A stretch of 64,000 bases of DNA from Artocarpus heterophyllus (Eukaryota; Streptophyta; Magnoliopsida; Rosales; Moraceae): the NCBI GenBank assembly GCA_025403435.1, contig CM046348.1:31526147-31590146 (forward strand), written 5' to 3'. The position numbers and the translations under genes are program-made. This document shows, piece by piece, positions 34,010 through 44,943 of the stretch. Within the stretch, counting starts at the first letter, position 1. The number at the start of each line of letters is the position of its first letter. The notes under the pieces are model-generated. The model was not told where the DNA came from. It made no database searches and saw only the letters and a program-made list of their open reading frames with translations.

Positions 34010-36213
34010 TACACAATTTGACTCCTTTTTAAGGGGTGATTTAATATTTGGCTTCGTTATGGAAATATAACTTATGTGTTATTTTTTAAAATTATGTATA
34101 TTGAGAATCATAAAATACTCTCGAAGTAGATATTATCATATATTTAGTTTCTATAACAATCTTTTTTCTTGAATAGTTAAATTGCTAAAAAGATATACAT
34201 AATTTTTTTAGGATAACGGATTAATTCATGCATATTTTCATGAGTTATTTTAGTGCCTAATTTTAAAATTTGAAATTTTAATTAGCTTGTTTAGATCTTA
34301 GATACATTAACATCATTAAATTACTTATAATCTCATCGATAAAAAAAAAAAGAAAAGCTAAAATATAAGAAGCAATAAAAATAAAATATCATTAATTTAA
34401 TGTAATATTAATTATAGTATTACAACTATTAATTCAATAAATTACTTACAACCTGATTTAGAAACCAAAAAAAAAGGAAAAGTAAAATGCAAATAGCAGT
34501 AATAGATGAAATACCATTAATTTAATGTAATATTAACAATATACAAATCCAAAAAATTAACACAATCATTATCACAAAAAAAAAAAATACAAAGAATTGT
34601 TAACTTACTGATCAACCAATTACATTATTTGTCCAAAACAAAAGCATAAATCATATAAGACAGACAAAGAACTTAATAAATACAAACACTCAATAAAACA
34701 CAAAGATTTAACAAATAGTATATCAACAATTTATTAACAAACAACCAAAAAAGAAAAGAGCAGATAACACAATTTCATTAATTTAATAACATAGCACCAT
34801 GAAAAGACATTGCATCTCAAAAAAAAAAAAAAAAGAACTGTGGAGGATCTAGCACTATTTTGAAACTAGATATAATTTTTGGGAAAAAAAAATTATTAGT
34901 CTTCCCTTCCGATAGTCGTTCTCAAACCACTTTTCTAGCAAGAGAAAAGTCAAAGGAACAAGGGATAAAGAAATTTTTAAATCATGATTTTGAATTCCAA
35001 TTTGATTTTAAGCAACAAACACCATAATTTTAGGGATTTAAAAAATAGAAATAATAATAACATAATCCCTGGATATACTATATAAAATATATTATCATGA
35101 TTCTGAAATAACAAATTAAAACTAATAATATTATTAATGTCTTTATATATATATATCGAGGCATATAAAGAATGGAGAGATATCTTAGATCTATAAATAA
35201 ACGAGTTAATGAGACATGTGGCCTTTTTTTATTTGTAAAGTTAAAATATGCCTTTAGTTTATGAATATTCTTTATATGCCTCACTACATGTGTATCAAGA
35301 TATTAATGACCTAAATAATGATATTATTAGTTTTAATTTATTTTTTTAGAATAATTAGAATATACGTATTTAAGATTTTAAACGGATCGTGATATCATTA
35401 TGTTTTAAAAAAATCCCTAAAATTACAATGTTTGTTGTTTAAATTTAAATTGGTATTTAAAATAATAATTTTAAAACTCCCTAGCTAAAAGATAGAATTT
35501 TTTTATGGAATCACAATTTTACTGATAAATTGTAATTAGGATGTTATAATTAATTAATGATATAGTATTTATTAAGTCTTTTTCTGTGTCTTAAAGTTAT
35601 ATAATTAATATATCATTAAGTTAATGATACGTAATGACATTCATTTTTCAAGACTTTAAGTGGTAATAACTTTTCCGTTTTTTAGTGATAGGTAATTAAA
35701 TTAATGAAATAGTATTTATTAAGTTTTTTGTGTGTGTGTATTATAGGTTATATAATTGATATATCATTAAGTTAATTAATGATATATAACGATAACGATA
35801 TTTAATGACATTCATTTTTTAAGACTTCAAGTGATAATAATACTTCCTATTTAGAGTGTACTAATGCTATAGATTGGTAGTACAAACAATATTATATTAA
35901 GTTATTGATATTCAATTTTTATTGCTTCTTGGATTACTTTTTTTTGAAATTCTATTGTAAGTAATTTAATGACATGGAAGATCCATTATAATTAACTAAG
36001 CATATCTTTATTTCTCTAATACCAATTTCTTCCAACGACTCAACTAGGAGAAAAATAAGAAGATTTGTTAAAACATAAAAATAAATACATGATAAAGTCT
36101 ACTTAGAGCATATAATTAGATTCTCAATATATGTAATTTAAAAAAGAGACATATAAATGATATTTATAAAACAAAGATAAATTTTAATTCACTTCTTAAA
36201 AAAAAAAGTCACA
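34010..36213. repeat. Large degenerate inverted repeat with arms of about 1 kb
   Basis: The left half (about 34010-35174) is an imperfect reverse complement of the right half (about 35262-36213) around a loop of about 90 bp. Matching blocks in mirror order: 34091-34175 with 36137-36053, 34310-34412 with 35976-35880, 34997-35040 with 35456-35411, and 35098-35174 with 35350-35262. The arms also hold internal tandem units (period about 120 bp at 34319-34560; about 150 bp at 35545-35860). The outermost match (TGACTCCTTTTTAAGGGGTGA with TCACTTCTTAAAAAAAAAAGTC) suggests ends near 34018 and 36213. There is no coding frame. This looks like a foldback element or a long-TIR (Mutator-like) derivative. 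Confidence 0.75.
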
Positions 36214-36435
36214 TCATATAATTTTTGCTAAAAATAAAATAGGTCTATGAGCTAAAGAATGGGCCAACATATTTCTACTTCGGGGCCCAAGAATACACTC
36301 ACACCCAAGCTCATCAAGCAAATCAGAAATACTTGACCTGGAAAAAGCACACAACACAGTATCTTTAGCATCCCTGACAACATCCCCAACTGCAAAACCC
36401 TGCTCCGACTCTACGACAAACCCAACGCATGTCAT
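36214..36435 (-). pseudogene. LINE-type RNase H fragment
   Basis: The frame contains GDVVRDAKDTVLCAFS, near the start of the RNase H fold of plant non-LTR retrotransposons (VxRD.xGxVLAAFS), and close behind it GPRSRNMLAHSLAHR, like the family's end (xPRxxNxVAHxLA). The 80-90 residues normally between them are mostly missing, so this is an internally deleted relic. It abuts the right end of the inverted repeat. Domesticated RNase H-like genes exist, but this piece is too short to be one. Confidence 0.45.
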
Positions 36436-37308
36436 TTAATAGCTCAAAAGAAAACCCTGTTAGTCTGCATTTTAGTAGGCATGGATAAGAATCGCAATTT
36501 TAAATTTTTCGATAATATCTTATGAATTTTCCTGTAAGGATCGACAAAAATGTTTCGAGAAAAAGTGTTGGCGTATGAAATTTTTTTAATGTAAAAATTG
36601 TACGAAAGAAGAAGTGGTAAAAATTGTGGAGTCCATGCTAGATTATTACTTAAAGTAATGATCACAAAAGCTAAATATATGAATGTTGAGGAGATGGTAA
36701 ATTTCTTAATATAAAAGAGCTTAATTTAAACACGCCTCCCCCCAACCCAAAAAAAAAAAAAAAAAAAACTTTTTCATATGCATCTTTTTCTTTTGTTCAA
36801 TGGCCAAAGCTCATGATGATCTAAGTTTGTAGCGGAAGGTGGGTTCACGGTAGTTTCGTAAGTGATGGCCGCATATGTGTGCGGGTTTTAACTCTTATGA
36901 GTGAGTTTTGGTGCATGGAGATATAGAACTCTGATTTTAACTTGTGTTGTGTAACTATACTTTGTTTGTTTAATGAGAATTAATTTGTTATTAAACATTC
37001 CTCAAAAAAATTATTATTAATTATGTAAATTTTGGATTTATGTTTTATTATTATTTTTAATTCTAAATCTATAAAGTAAATTTGATTTATTTCTACATTT
37101 TTATAGGCCTAACTATGATTTTGTTTTTCAAATGTTTAGATTATCCAAGTATTCAAAGAAAATTTTGATTTAGTTACGGACTTTCGTTTTAGATCGTGAC
37201 AGATATAAATCTTATAATACTAAAAATTTAATATAACTTTTTATGCTGGAGTACATTCTTCTATATTTGTCAAAAGATAAGCACTGCTGCCCATGAACTA
37301 TTTGGAAC
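36436..37308. other. AT-rich spacer
   Basis: No gene is seen. A C-run followed by about 20 A (36740-36768) and several short T-runs are the only marked features. Confidence 0.5.
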
Positions 37309-38030
37309 TAAGGCTATACAAAAATATCCGTTATCCGTCTATCCGTCCACCCCGCACTGCTCTAGGTGGTTATATGTCAAAGCCGCTCTTTTGGTTGGCG
37401 GGGTAGTTTCAATCCGCTATTATTGGCGGGCGGTTGCAGATTGGAGTTTGAGACCGCGGCGTAGGACCGCCCCGCCTGTTGCATAATATAAATTTTTTAA
37501 GTTTTAACGAATAAATAATAGGTTTATGTTTAACTTTTGAGTTTCTAACATTATGAGCTTGAAGTTTGGATTTTTATTTTTTTAGCATTTTTTTAAAGGA
37601 GCAATTTGAATTTTGAATTTTAAAATTTAGATATTGGAATTTAGATTATAGATGTTTCTTTTATTGATTAAGCTTTCTACGTTTAGATGTTAGAATAAAT
37701 CTGGGATTGTACTTTTTAATTATGATATATTTTGGACTCTAATTTTGTGTTTACATACTTAGTTTAAAATTCAAATTGCACTTGTAAATGCTTATTTATC
37801 AATAATCATATTAAGTTATTTTTATTGGTTACATCAAGTACGTTGAAACATTGGTAAAAGTCGATAAAAATATAGGTATAAATACCAAACTGCTCAATAT
37901 CTCACCCAAATCACCTGTCAAAAATCCACCTAAGCTGCTTAAATTTTGGGCAGTAATGGTTTGGGTTTTTCTCAAACTGCCATGAAAGAAAATCTTCTAG
38001 ACTGCCGAAACAGCCCGCCATGCACCCCTA
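37309..38030. mobile_element. hAT-like non-autonomous element (about 722 bp)
   Basis: The ends TAAGGCTATACA and (inverse complement of the right end) TAGGGGTGCATG share the hAT TAGGGxTGxA pattern. The flanks TTTGGAAC (37301-37308) and TTTGGAGC (38031-38038) form an 8-bp target duplication with one mismatch. Near both ends are GC-rich CCGCCCCGCC or GCGGGCGG stretches, while the middle is AT-rich. No transposase frame. Confidence 0.6.
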
Positions 38031-38991
38031 TTTGGAGCAAAAGATCACGCTGATCCTTAATATAAAAATTATCACCATTTGCATCCTGAATTTATTGTCA
38101 TTTGCATGTTGCTCCCAAAACTTTTAATCTTGGTATTAAGACCGTACAATATACAATTTTTGCACTGAAATCTAATTAATAATGGATGTAAATTAATGAA
38201 GGGCCTTGCAATTTCAAAATTAAAAAAATTCAGGATCTAATTTTGCTAACCAATGAAAAATATGGTCCATTTGTGTGAACATCATGGACAAGTTTTGTCC
38301 ATCATCTCCCAATATTGGCCTAATAAAAGATGAAGCTAGCCTGCCCCTGATTCATTTTATACTCTTTTTTAAGTACTTAATTATAATTGTTCACACTCTT
38401 TTGGTAATTTGAATACTAATTTGCAAAAAAAAGTAAAGTTTGACTGTGGATAGCGCTTCGCTCCACATAATTTTCATATTAGAATACTATGGCATCTCTT
38501 CTTCTTAAGAACATAATTCGTAAACTACATATATCTTTATCTTGAGAGCAACTCTTGTGCATAAAGCACATGGACCGACCTTTCCAAGTGGCCTTTTTTT
38601 TTTTTTTTTTTTTTTTATATTTATTATGATCGCAAGCTGTCCTCTTGAGCAAAGAACATCTAGCTCAAAGATTTAGGGGATAAGAAAACAACTATTAAAT
38701 AGGCGCTAATAATACCTTGTTTAACGCCTATTAGCTTTGGTTCATAAGTGACTGCTTCTAATAATTAAAAAAAGCAAAATAATACCCCTAGGCCCTTACT
38801 TAACTAGCATTAACATAGGCCATTAAGTCGATTGAAAGATGCAACAAGCCCTTCATACTTCTCAAATCATATTGCCAAAAATTTAGGAAGAAGCTACTGT
38901 ACATCCATTATTTTCGGAGTATATCACATGCAGCTTAATTTAAGTTGTTGGATGATGAAATAATAGATTAAAAATATTTTTTTAGCTAAGC
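38031..38991. other. AT-rich spacer
   Basis: No gene or element with definable ends is seen. A run of about 21 T occurs at 38597-38616. Confidence 0.5.
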
Positions 38992-39411
38992 CTGATAATA
39001 ACTTTTTTTTCAATCGCTAGAATTGATTATTTACATCATTAGTGGTTAAAACTTGAGTAATATAATACATCTTAAAAATTTTTGGATGTACTTAATCTAT
39101 AATTTGTAAATTTGTTTATACATGGAAACATTTTTAGCTTTTTTTTTTTTTCATATTATCCAGATTTGTTTATACATCGAAACATTAATTGGTACCCTAA
39201 TCTTTTTTCTTTTTTTTTTGTATTTGGTTAAAGGCTGATAACTTTCTTTTCGATCGCTGAAATTGATTATTTACATTATTTGGTGGTTAAAATTTAAGTA
39301 GTATAATACATCTCAAATTTTTGTATGTACCCTAATCTATAATTTGTAAATTTGTTTATGCATCGAAACATTTTTACCTTTTTTTTTTTTTTTTCCATAT
39401 CATCCAGATTT
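38992..39411. repeat. Direct duplication with 243-bp period
   Basis: Copy 1 (38992-about 39168) and copy 2 (39235-39411) share CTGATAA...CGCT, GATTATTTACAT, GTGGTTAAAA, AATCTATAATTTGTAAATTT and ATCCAGATTT in the same order, at roughly 85 percent by eye. An extra partial unit (TTGTTTATACATCGAAACAT, 39168) sits between them. Non-coding. Confidence 0.75.
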
Positions 39412-40304
39412 CTATGAGGTAATTAAAATTATCAATGGCTTTTGAATTGACAACTCAAACTATAAATATTGTCGCAATCTAAATTATGTAGGAGAAAACA
39501 TTATAGTAGAATTGATTCGAATTGAATTTTTTTTTCGAACTAAGCTATCAAACGTCCTCTAATTAATTTTTTTACCTGCTCTCACATTCACTATAGATAT
39601 CGTGCCCTGCCAAAACAGTTACCCATTTCTTTTCATTTGGATAAAATACAACTCACACATTAGGAAGACTTTAATTTCAAAAGGCGTGTGTGGTTAAACT
39701 TAATTAGGTCAATTTTTGTGGCCGTAGATATTACAACGAATCATCAATTAGTGCATGTTAAGGATAACCCTGTACTGAATTTTCAATTCAACGTGCATAA
39801 TTGCAAGTTTTTATAATTGTCTACATTGAAATTTTGAATTGTTGACTTTAATTACAGTCTATTTTATGCGACAACCCATTATAAGTCAAATATTCTAAAC
39901 ACGAGAATTCACCTTGAACAGACCCAATCGCAAACAATATAAATGTAAAGACCATTGATACACGTTCAAAAAAATATATATAAAAAAGAACTGAACATCT
40001 TTCAATTTCTAAATTAAACCATAATTATTTAATTTAACGTGTCGTGCTGTTCACGATGAAATCGTGCAACTTTCTTCACACGTTCAAAAATTAGCACCAC
40101 GAAAGAAATTATCTAAAGAAACGGAAAAAAGGGAAAATTTTATTTATCGATTATTGACAAAAAGGAATAAACGAATCAAGAGATGAACCAAAATGGATTA
40201 ACCAAACAAATTGTGAATCTGTTCCAAAAAAAAAAAAAAAAAAAGAGAAGAGAAGCAAACGAACTGTGTAAATCTGTCTATCAGTACGATGTCGTTTTCT
40301 CTCA
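39412..40304. other. AT-rich spacer and 3' flank of the VQ gene
   Basis: No gene is seen. The last 100-150 bp before 40305 are presumably the 3' UTR of the VQ gene on the minus strand; an A-run at 40226-40244 lies within it. Confidence 0.45.
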
Positions 40305-40910
40305 TTAACATTCTGGTAGTCGCTTCATGAACTCCAAAAACGACGGCGAGAGGGAAGAACTCCAGAGAATATTCGGCGACAAAGACGACGTCGTATCGAG
40401 GAACCTAAAACCCGGCCGAGGAGAGCAAAAGAAGCTGAAATCCGTGGAAGAAGCGTTGGGAGTGAACAACGGAATGTCCGCAAAACTCGGATTCGTGATG
40501 CTATAATTACGATCACTGCCATTGTTGATCTCGTCCGTCAAAACCGACGACGATTCGTTGTTATCCGACGAAGTATTGGAAATCACCGGCGGGGATTTCG
40601 GTCGTTGCGACGACGCCGTTTCGTTATCATTATTGTTCTTGTTATTAGAATCATTGTCGTTGTCGTCGTCGTCGTCGTCGTCGTCGTTTGATCGGGTCAT
40701 GCCGGTGAGCCTCTGGACGACAGCCATGAAGTCGCGGGGTTGGGTGTGGATGATTTTAGGCGAGTGCGTGTAGATTATCAACGGCTGATTCCGCTGCATC
40801 TTCATTTGATGATGATGATCGGACGGCTTGTGTATCATGTGGGAGTCCTTGTTGATCTTAAGAGGCGAAGGGCGTGCACCGTTGATCTTGATGAACTTTT
40901 CCTGGCTCAT
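40305..40910 (-). CDS. VQ motif-containing protein, VQ20/VQ8/MKS1-like (201 aa, single exon)
   Basis: ATG at 40910 and stop at 40305 give 201 residues without introns, usual for VQ genes. The N-terminus carries a conserved NGARPSPLKINKDSH block (about 10-24), then basic/His-rich sequence, IIYTHSPKIIHTQPRDF (about 45-61) and the VQ core FMAVVQRLTG (61-70), matching FxxxVQxLTG. An Asp run (76-83) and an Asn/Asp-rich stretch follow. The C-terminus has LSPSFLEFMKRLPE, recalling the conserved tail of this subgroup. VQ proteins bind WRKY factors through the VQ core and several are MAP-kinase substrates; there are about seven Ser/Thr-Pro sites here. The likely role is a nuclear co-regulator of defence or growth genes. 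The exact orthologue is uncertain. Confidence 0.93.
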   Translation of the reverse strand: MSQEKFIKINGARPSPLKINKDSHMIHKPSDHHHQMKMQRNQPLIIYTHSPKIIHTQPRDFMAVVQRLTGMTRSNDDDDDDDDNDNDSNNKNNNDNETASSQRPKSPPVISNTSSDNNESSSVLTDEINNGSDRNYSITNPSFADIPLFTPNASSTDFSFFCSPRPGFRFLDTTSSLSPNILWSSSLSPSFLEFMKRLPEC

Positions 40911-41023
40911 GATGATGGGATTGTTGTTGAAGATATGAATTGTGATGTGTTGTTTTTGATGAACTGGGTTTTGGAGATTTTGCTACAGAGGCAGACGGGG
41001 AATAGAGATAGAGGGATAAAGAG

Positions 41024-41033
41024 CTATTTATAG
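41024..41033 (-). promoter_or_regulatory. TATA box of the VQ gene
   Basis: On the gene strand this reads CTATAAATAG, about 114 bp upstream of the ATG, which puts the transcript start near 40990-41000. A TTTGACA (41076-41082) just upstream contains a TTGAC core, the WRKY-binding W-box core. That would suit a defence-responsive gene, but a single core is weak evidence. Confidence 0.7.
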
Positions 41034-41118
41034 AAAGAGAGATATATAGGAAATCAAAGCCAGCGATTCTGACCTTTGACAAATAACGAGAGTGGAAAGT
41101 CGATATAATTAACTCATT

Positions 41119-41150
41119 AATATATATATATATATATATATTAATATATA
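41119..41150. repeat. (AT)n microsatellite upstream of the VQ gene
   Basis: About 32 bp of TA repeats, interrupted once, lie about 90 bp upstream of the TATA box. Length variation between alleles is likely. Confidence 0.9.
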
Positions 41151-41647
41151 TTGTGGGTTTTGGTGGAAAAATGTGAAAAAGAATAGTAAAAAGAAGTTCG
41201 TTAGATTATGCCCAATTGAGAAGCTAGTTGTGTATTGGTGGGCGTTCTCGTCGGCTTTGATAGTGACGGCGGAATTGGCGGATAACACAAGCAGTAGTTT
41301 TATTTCGGTTTATTTTAACTCTCTTTTCGTGCCACTTGCCGCTAGGGAACAACAGATAGCCTTTTATTCCCAAATATGTTACATGTTGAGAGTGAATTTT
41401 GCTATCTTCAGTTTTCACTCTTTTTTCTCCTTCTCTCTCCATTTTCTTCCCTTTTTTTTTTTTTAACCTTTTAAATCTGGTCAACAGGAAGAGTAGTTCA
41501 AATGTTATAGTAAACAATTACAGTGTAAAACTCTCATATGCTACGGTTTTTAAACACAAACTGATAATTTAAACTACTCTCATAAACATCATATATATAT
41601 ATAAGATAGTATCACTACCCATGTGGGTTTTTAACTATTTTTTACTA
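41151..41647. other. Upstream region of the VQ gene, no gene seen
   Basis: Mixed sequence with a pyrimidine-rich stretch (41408-41464) and a T-run. The plus-strand open frame at 41173-41466 has a low-complexity Phe/Ser-rich end and no recognisable content. Confidence 0.4.
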
Positions 41648-41869
41648 GGAGAATTTCCATGGTATGCACTTTACCTCACGGGAGTTTACTTATCCCAACC
41701 GTCTTTAAATCAGATAGCATTTATAGGATAGGAGTAATGACATCTTCTTAGAAATTTCTCCCAGTATATGTCCATTCGGCTATATATAAATCACGTGTCA
41801 TCTGATTTAAATCATATAGTTACATATAGTTACAGTTAATAAGTTCATTAGTATATAATGGAATTCTCC
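41648..41869. mobile_element. Short MITE-like inverted-repeat element
   Basis: The left end GGAGAATTTCCATGGTATGC and the inverse complement of the right end GGAGAATTCCATTATATAC are similar, giving imperfect terminal inverted repeats of about 18 bp around roughly 190 bp of non-coding sequence. The target duplication is unclear. Confidence 0.4.
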
Positions 41870-41992
41870 ACGGTAAAAATTTTTCATTTACAATTATAAA
41901 ACTGTTTAAATGTTGATGTGGCAATGCAGGGGCAGAGGGAAATTTATGCATCTCCACTCACTTTTTTACAATTTTGGTTTAAATAAATTTTT

Positions 41993-42150
41993 AAGGGCTA
42001 TTTGGTATTGTTTTAAAATAAATAAAAATGTTTTTCTTTTGAAAAATGGAAATTTTTTAAGAATTGTACTGGGAGTGTTTTTAAATTTTTGCCTAGAAAA
42101 ACATACGAAAATATTTTCAAAAATTCTGAAAACAAAAACAAACGGGGCCT
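41993..42150 (+). mobile_element. MITE-like element, copy B
   Basis: The ends AAGGGCTATTTGGTATTGTTTT and AAAACAAACGGGGCCTT (inverse-complement related) enclose AT-rich non-coding sequence. The reverse complement of 9752-9906 aligns along its length. The target duplication is not clear. Confidence 0.6.
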
Positions 42151-43208
42151 TAGTTTTGACTTTACTAATTTTAGTTGTTCCCTTATTTTTTTAGAAAATT
42201 ATAATTGTTCTTCCATCAATGGTCAAAATTTAATTATATCCCTATTCAATAGAAAACTATCTTTTTTTCCCCAAAAAGAGAGAAAAATTATTTTTTAATT
42301 TACAGTGTCTCCATTCAAATTATTTTCTTGTTCTGCCATTACGACAATGCATAGTTATATTGCTAGTAACATCAACTATGGCACCATTGTTGACAAACCT
42401 CCCATCATCATTTCCACACCTCCATGAATCATAATCAACTTTTGCAAAACCACTCTTTTCGAAAACTGTAGGGTTGTTTGTTTCATCCTTAGGATAAATT
42501 TTATTTTTGCCTCCTGAACTTCTGTTACTTTGTCATCTCACCCCATGAACTTTTTTGTCCTAATATATGCTTTTCCACATACGGGGTTGGACGTACCGTA
42601 CACGCACCATTGAAATAACATCTATTGAAGAAGCCCATAATGTAATCCAGAATTGACTTTTGTTTTGTATGACATGTTGTCATCACGAAAAATTAAATGG
42701 GCTTCGCAAGAACGACAGGAAAGTCAAGAGAAGATTATCTAATTCATAAAATGTTTTCGACGCTTTAGATTGGCACAAAGAGCACTTAGTCAAGTTTGTT
42801 ATTGATGTAATTAAACTTTTACCACCTTCATGGTTATTTTTACTGTGGATTTATCTTATTGCTTCAAAATTGAGTGAGCAAGAGACATTGAAATTAAGGG
42901 TATCTACGCGTAGAGGACACTAACTAAAATTAATTGTAGCCCCAACAAACTCAATTATTGCTAATTAAAGTTCTCAAAATATATATTGGGGATGTTAAGC
43001 TTGATAAGAAGTGTAACTTGAAATGTAAGAGGACAACATAACACTACTAATTGACTGCAATTCGATATCACCTTGACATGTCATTACTTGTTATGTATAC
43101 TTTTATAAATATTTATATACGCAATGCAACATGCGGAATTGAATTTGTACCCTCTCAAATTCAAACCCCACCAACCCTATCTAATTACGACAATATTTAA
43201 CCTAATAG
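42151..43208. other. Spacer without visible genes
   Basis: No coding region or defined element is seen. Sequence around 42500-42560 (CCTCCTGAACTT, CATCTCACCCCATGAACT) resembles phrases common in degraded plant repeats. Confidence 0.4.
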
Positions 43209-43736
43209 CACTACAAGAAAAACTACATTTAACGACATATTATTTACGACATGTAGTTTTTGAATGTCGTTGAACAGCACATACAACGACATCTTCAACA
43301 AAGATGTCATTAACGACATTTAAAACAATAATTAATAACATCTATATAGATGTCGTATTAAAGGTCCCCTTTTAAAGACAATAGTTTAGTGTCGTCAAAT
43401 TATTGAATGACAAGTAGGAGACGTCGTCAAAGGCTTAGAGATTCTACGACACCCCTTATAGACGATATTGGTCAAGATGTCATCTATAAAGACTGTCATG
43501 GAATCTCCAAGGCTTTGATGACATCTCCTACTTGTTGTTAAATAATTTAACGACATTAAATTATTGTCGTTAAAATAAGACCTTTAATGCGGTATCTATA
43601 TAGATGTCGTTAATTATTGTTTCAAATGTTATTAACGACATGTTTGTTGGAGATGTCGTTGTATGTACTTTTCAATGACATTCAAAAACTACATGTCGTA
43701 AATAATATGTCGTTAAATGTAGTGTTTCTTGTAGTA
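43209..43736. mobile_element. Foldback CACTA (En/Spm-type) non-autonomous element, 528 bp
   Basis: It begins CACTACAAGAAAAACTAC and ends GTGTTTCTTGTAGTA, the inverted CACTA terminus with the last base changed. The 3-bp target duplication TAG is present on both sides (43206-43208, 43737-43739). The two halves are near inverse complements along their length, with about a dozen ACGACAT/ATGTCGT subterminal repeats, so the strand could fold into one long hairpin. No coding sequence. CACTA transposases bind such subterminal repeats, so it could be moved in trans. Confidence 0.9.
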
Positions 43737-43739
43737 TAG

Positions 43740-44905
43740 CGATTGGTTTAAAGACTTTTTCTTCTATTTACCTTTCAAAAAACTCAAATTGTAAGCAATA
43801 AAAGTGACGGTCAACTCGTTTATGTATTATTGTTAGAGCAACAGCCTGTCTTAAAGACTTCTTTTGATTAACATGGTAAATGATAGCCTTAAAAGGTTTG
43901 ACGTTGAGGCTTTGTCTCACTTGCACAACAGGGTACATTGAAAAGTCAAGTTCTTGAAACGACAAAAGTCATCTTTAATTTTAATTATTATTAATAATAA
44001 ATAGATAGATAATAATAAATAATAAAAGTAAAAAACTTCAATGCCCTAAAAAAAAATCAAATTTCAACCTGTTCACACGCTAGCATATTTGTAAAGAATC
44101 CAAATCACTTTTTTTTTAAAATCAATTAAAGGATATCTACTCAATCATAAATAGTATCTATCCAATCATATTTTGTTATAACAGTTATTGTAAGCCTGAA
44201 AATGGCAAAGAAAATTTCAAATTTTTAAAATAATATGGCATTATGTGAATGGATAGACACTAACATCCAAATTGGATTAGATGATTTGAGTTCATTTATG
44301 AATCAGTCCAATAAATTTATTCCTTAAAAGAGATCACATTTCTAAAACAATTGTTAAATTTTTGAATGCACCACAATAGTTTCGTTTAAAACCAACTTTA
44401 ATATAATTTTAGAACCAACGGCAAAAAAAGATAAAAAACCTAATACATTAAAAAAAAAACTCTTAAGAAACTAATTTAACGACATCAAACAGCAACATAT
44501 TAACATTGATTATTTTAACTAAACAACTAGAAATGAATTTTAACAACGTATATTTATATTGATTATGCTAACTAAACAATCAAATAACTTCAAAATAATC
44601 TACACTTAGTAATAAATAAATTACTATGAAATAGATTATATTAACCAAATATTGTAATAGGAGGATGCAAATGTGATGATGTCGGAGACGGCAACAACGG
44701 GGGGAATGGTGAGGACAACGAGTAGAGATGACAGTTAGAAAACTATCTCGGGCGAAAGCTTTATGAGAGAGAGAGAGAGGTGCAACAACGAGAGGATATA
44801 GAGGGGACCTTTCGAGGGTTTTCTGAAAATTTGAACAGGCACAAGTTTTTTATCACTATAAATACATTAAATGGTGATCTTTCAAAAACTGTAGTCTAAA
44901 GTTTA
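43740..44905. other. AT-rich spacer
   Basis: No gene is visible. A local (GA)n tract (44766-44780) and a purine-rich GC-rich patch (44680-44830) stand out against an AT-rich background and may belong to the decayed CACTA element suggested for 44.8-49.9 kb. Confidence 0.35.
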
Positions 44906-44943
44906 CATTAGATGATGGCTTTCTAAGAAACTATCATCTAATG
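44906..44943. repeat. Palindromic CACTA-like subterminal repeat
   Basis: CATTAGATGATGGCTTTCT is followed at once by its near inverse complement. The unit resembles subterminal repeats of plant CACTA elements built on AGACGAC(A/G)G...GTCGTCT, and the related pair at 49828-49912. Confidence 0.45.

Noticed and set aside
34010..36213. CRISPR-like or satellite array
   Set aside because: The repeats here are inverted or few in number, AT-rich and degenerate, and the genome is a plant nuclear one; no regular repeat-spacer pattern exists.
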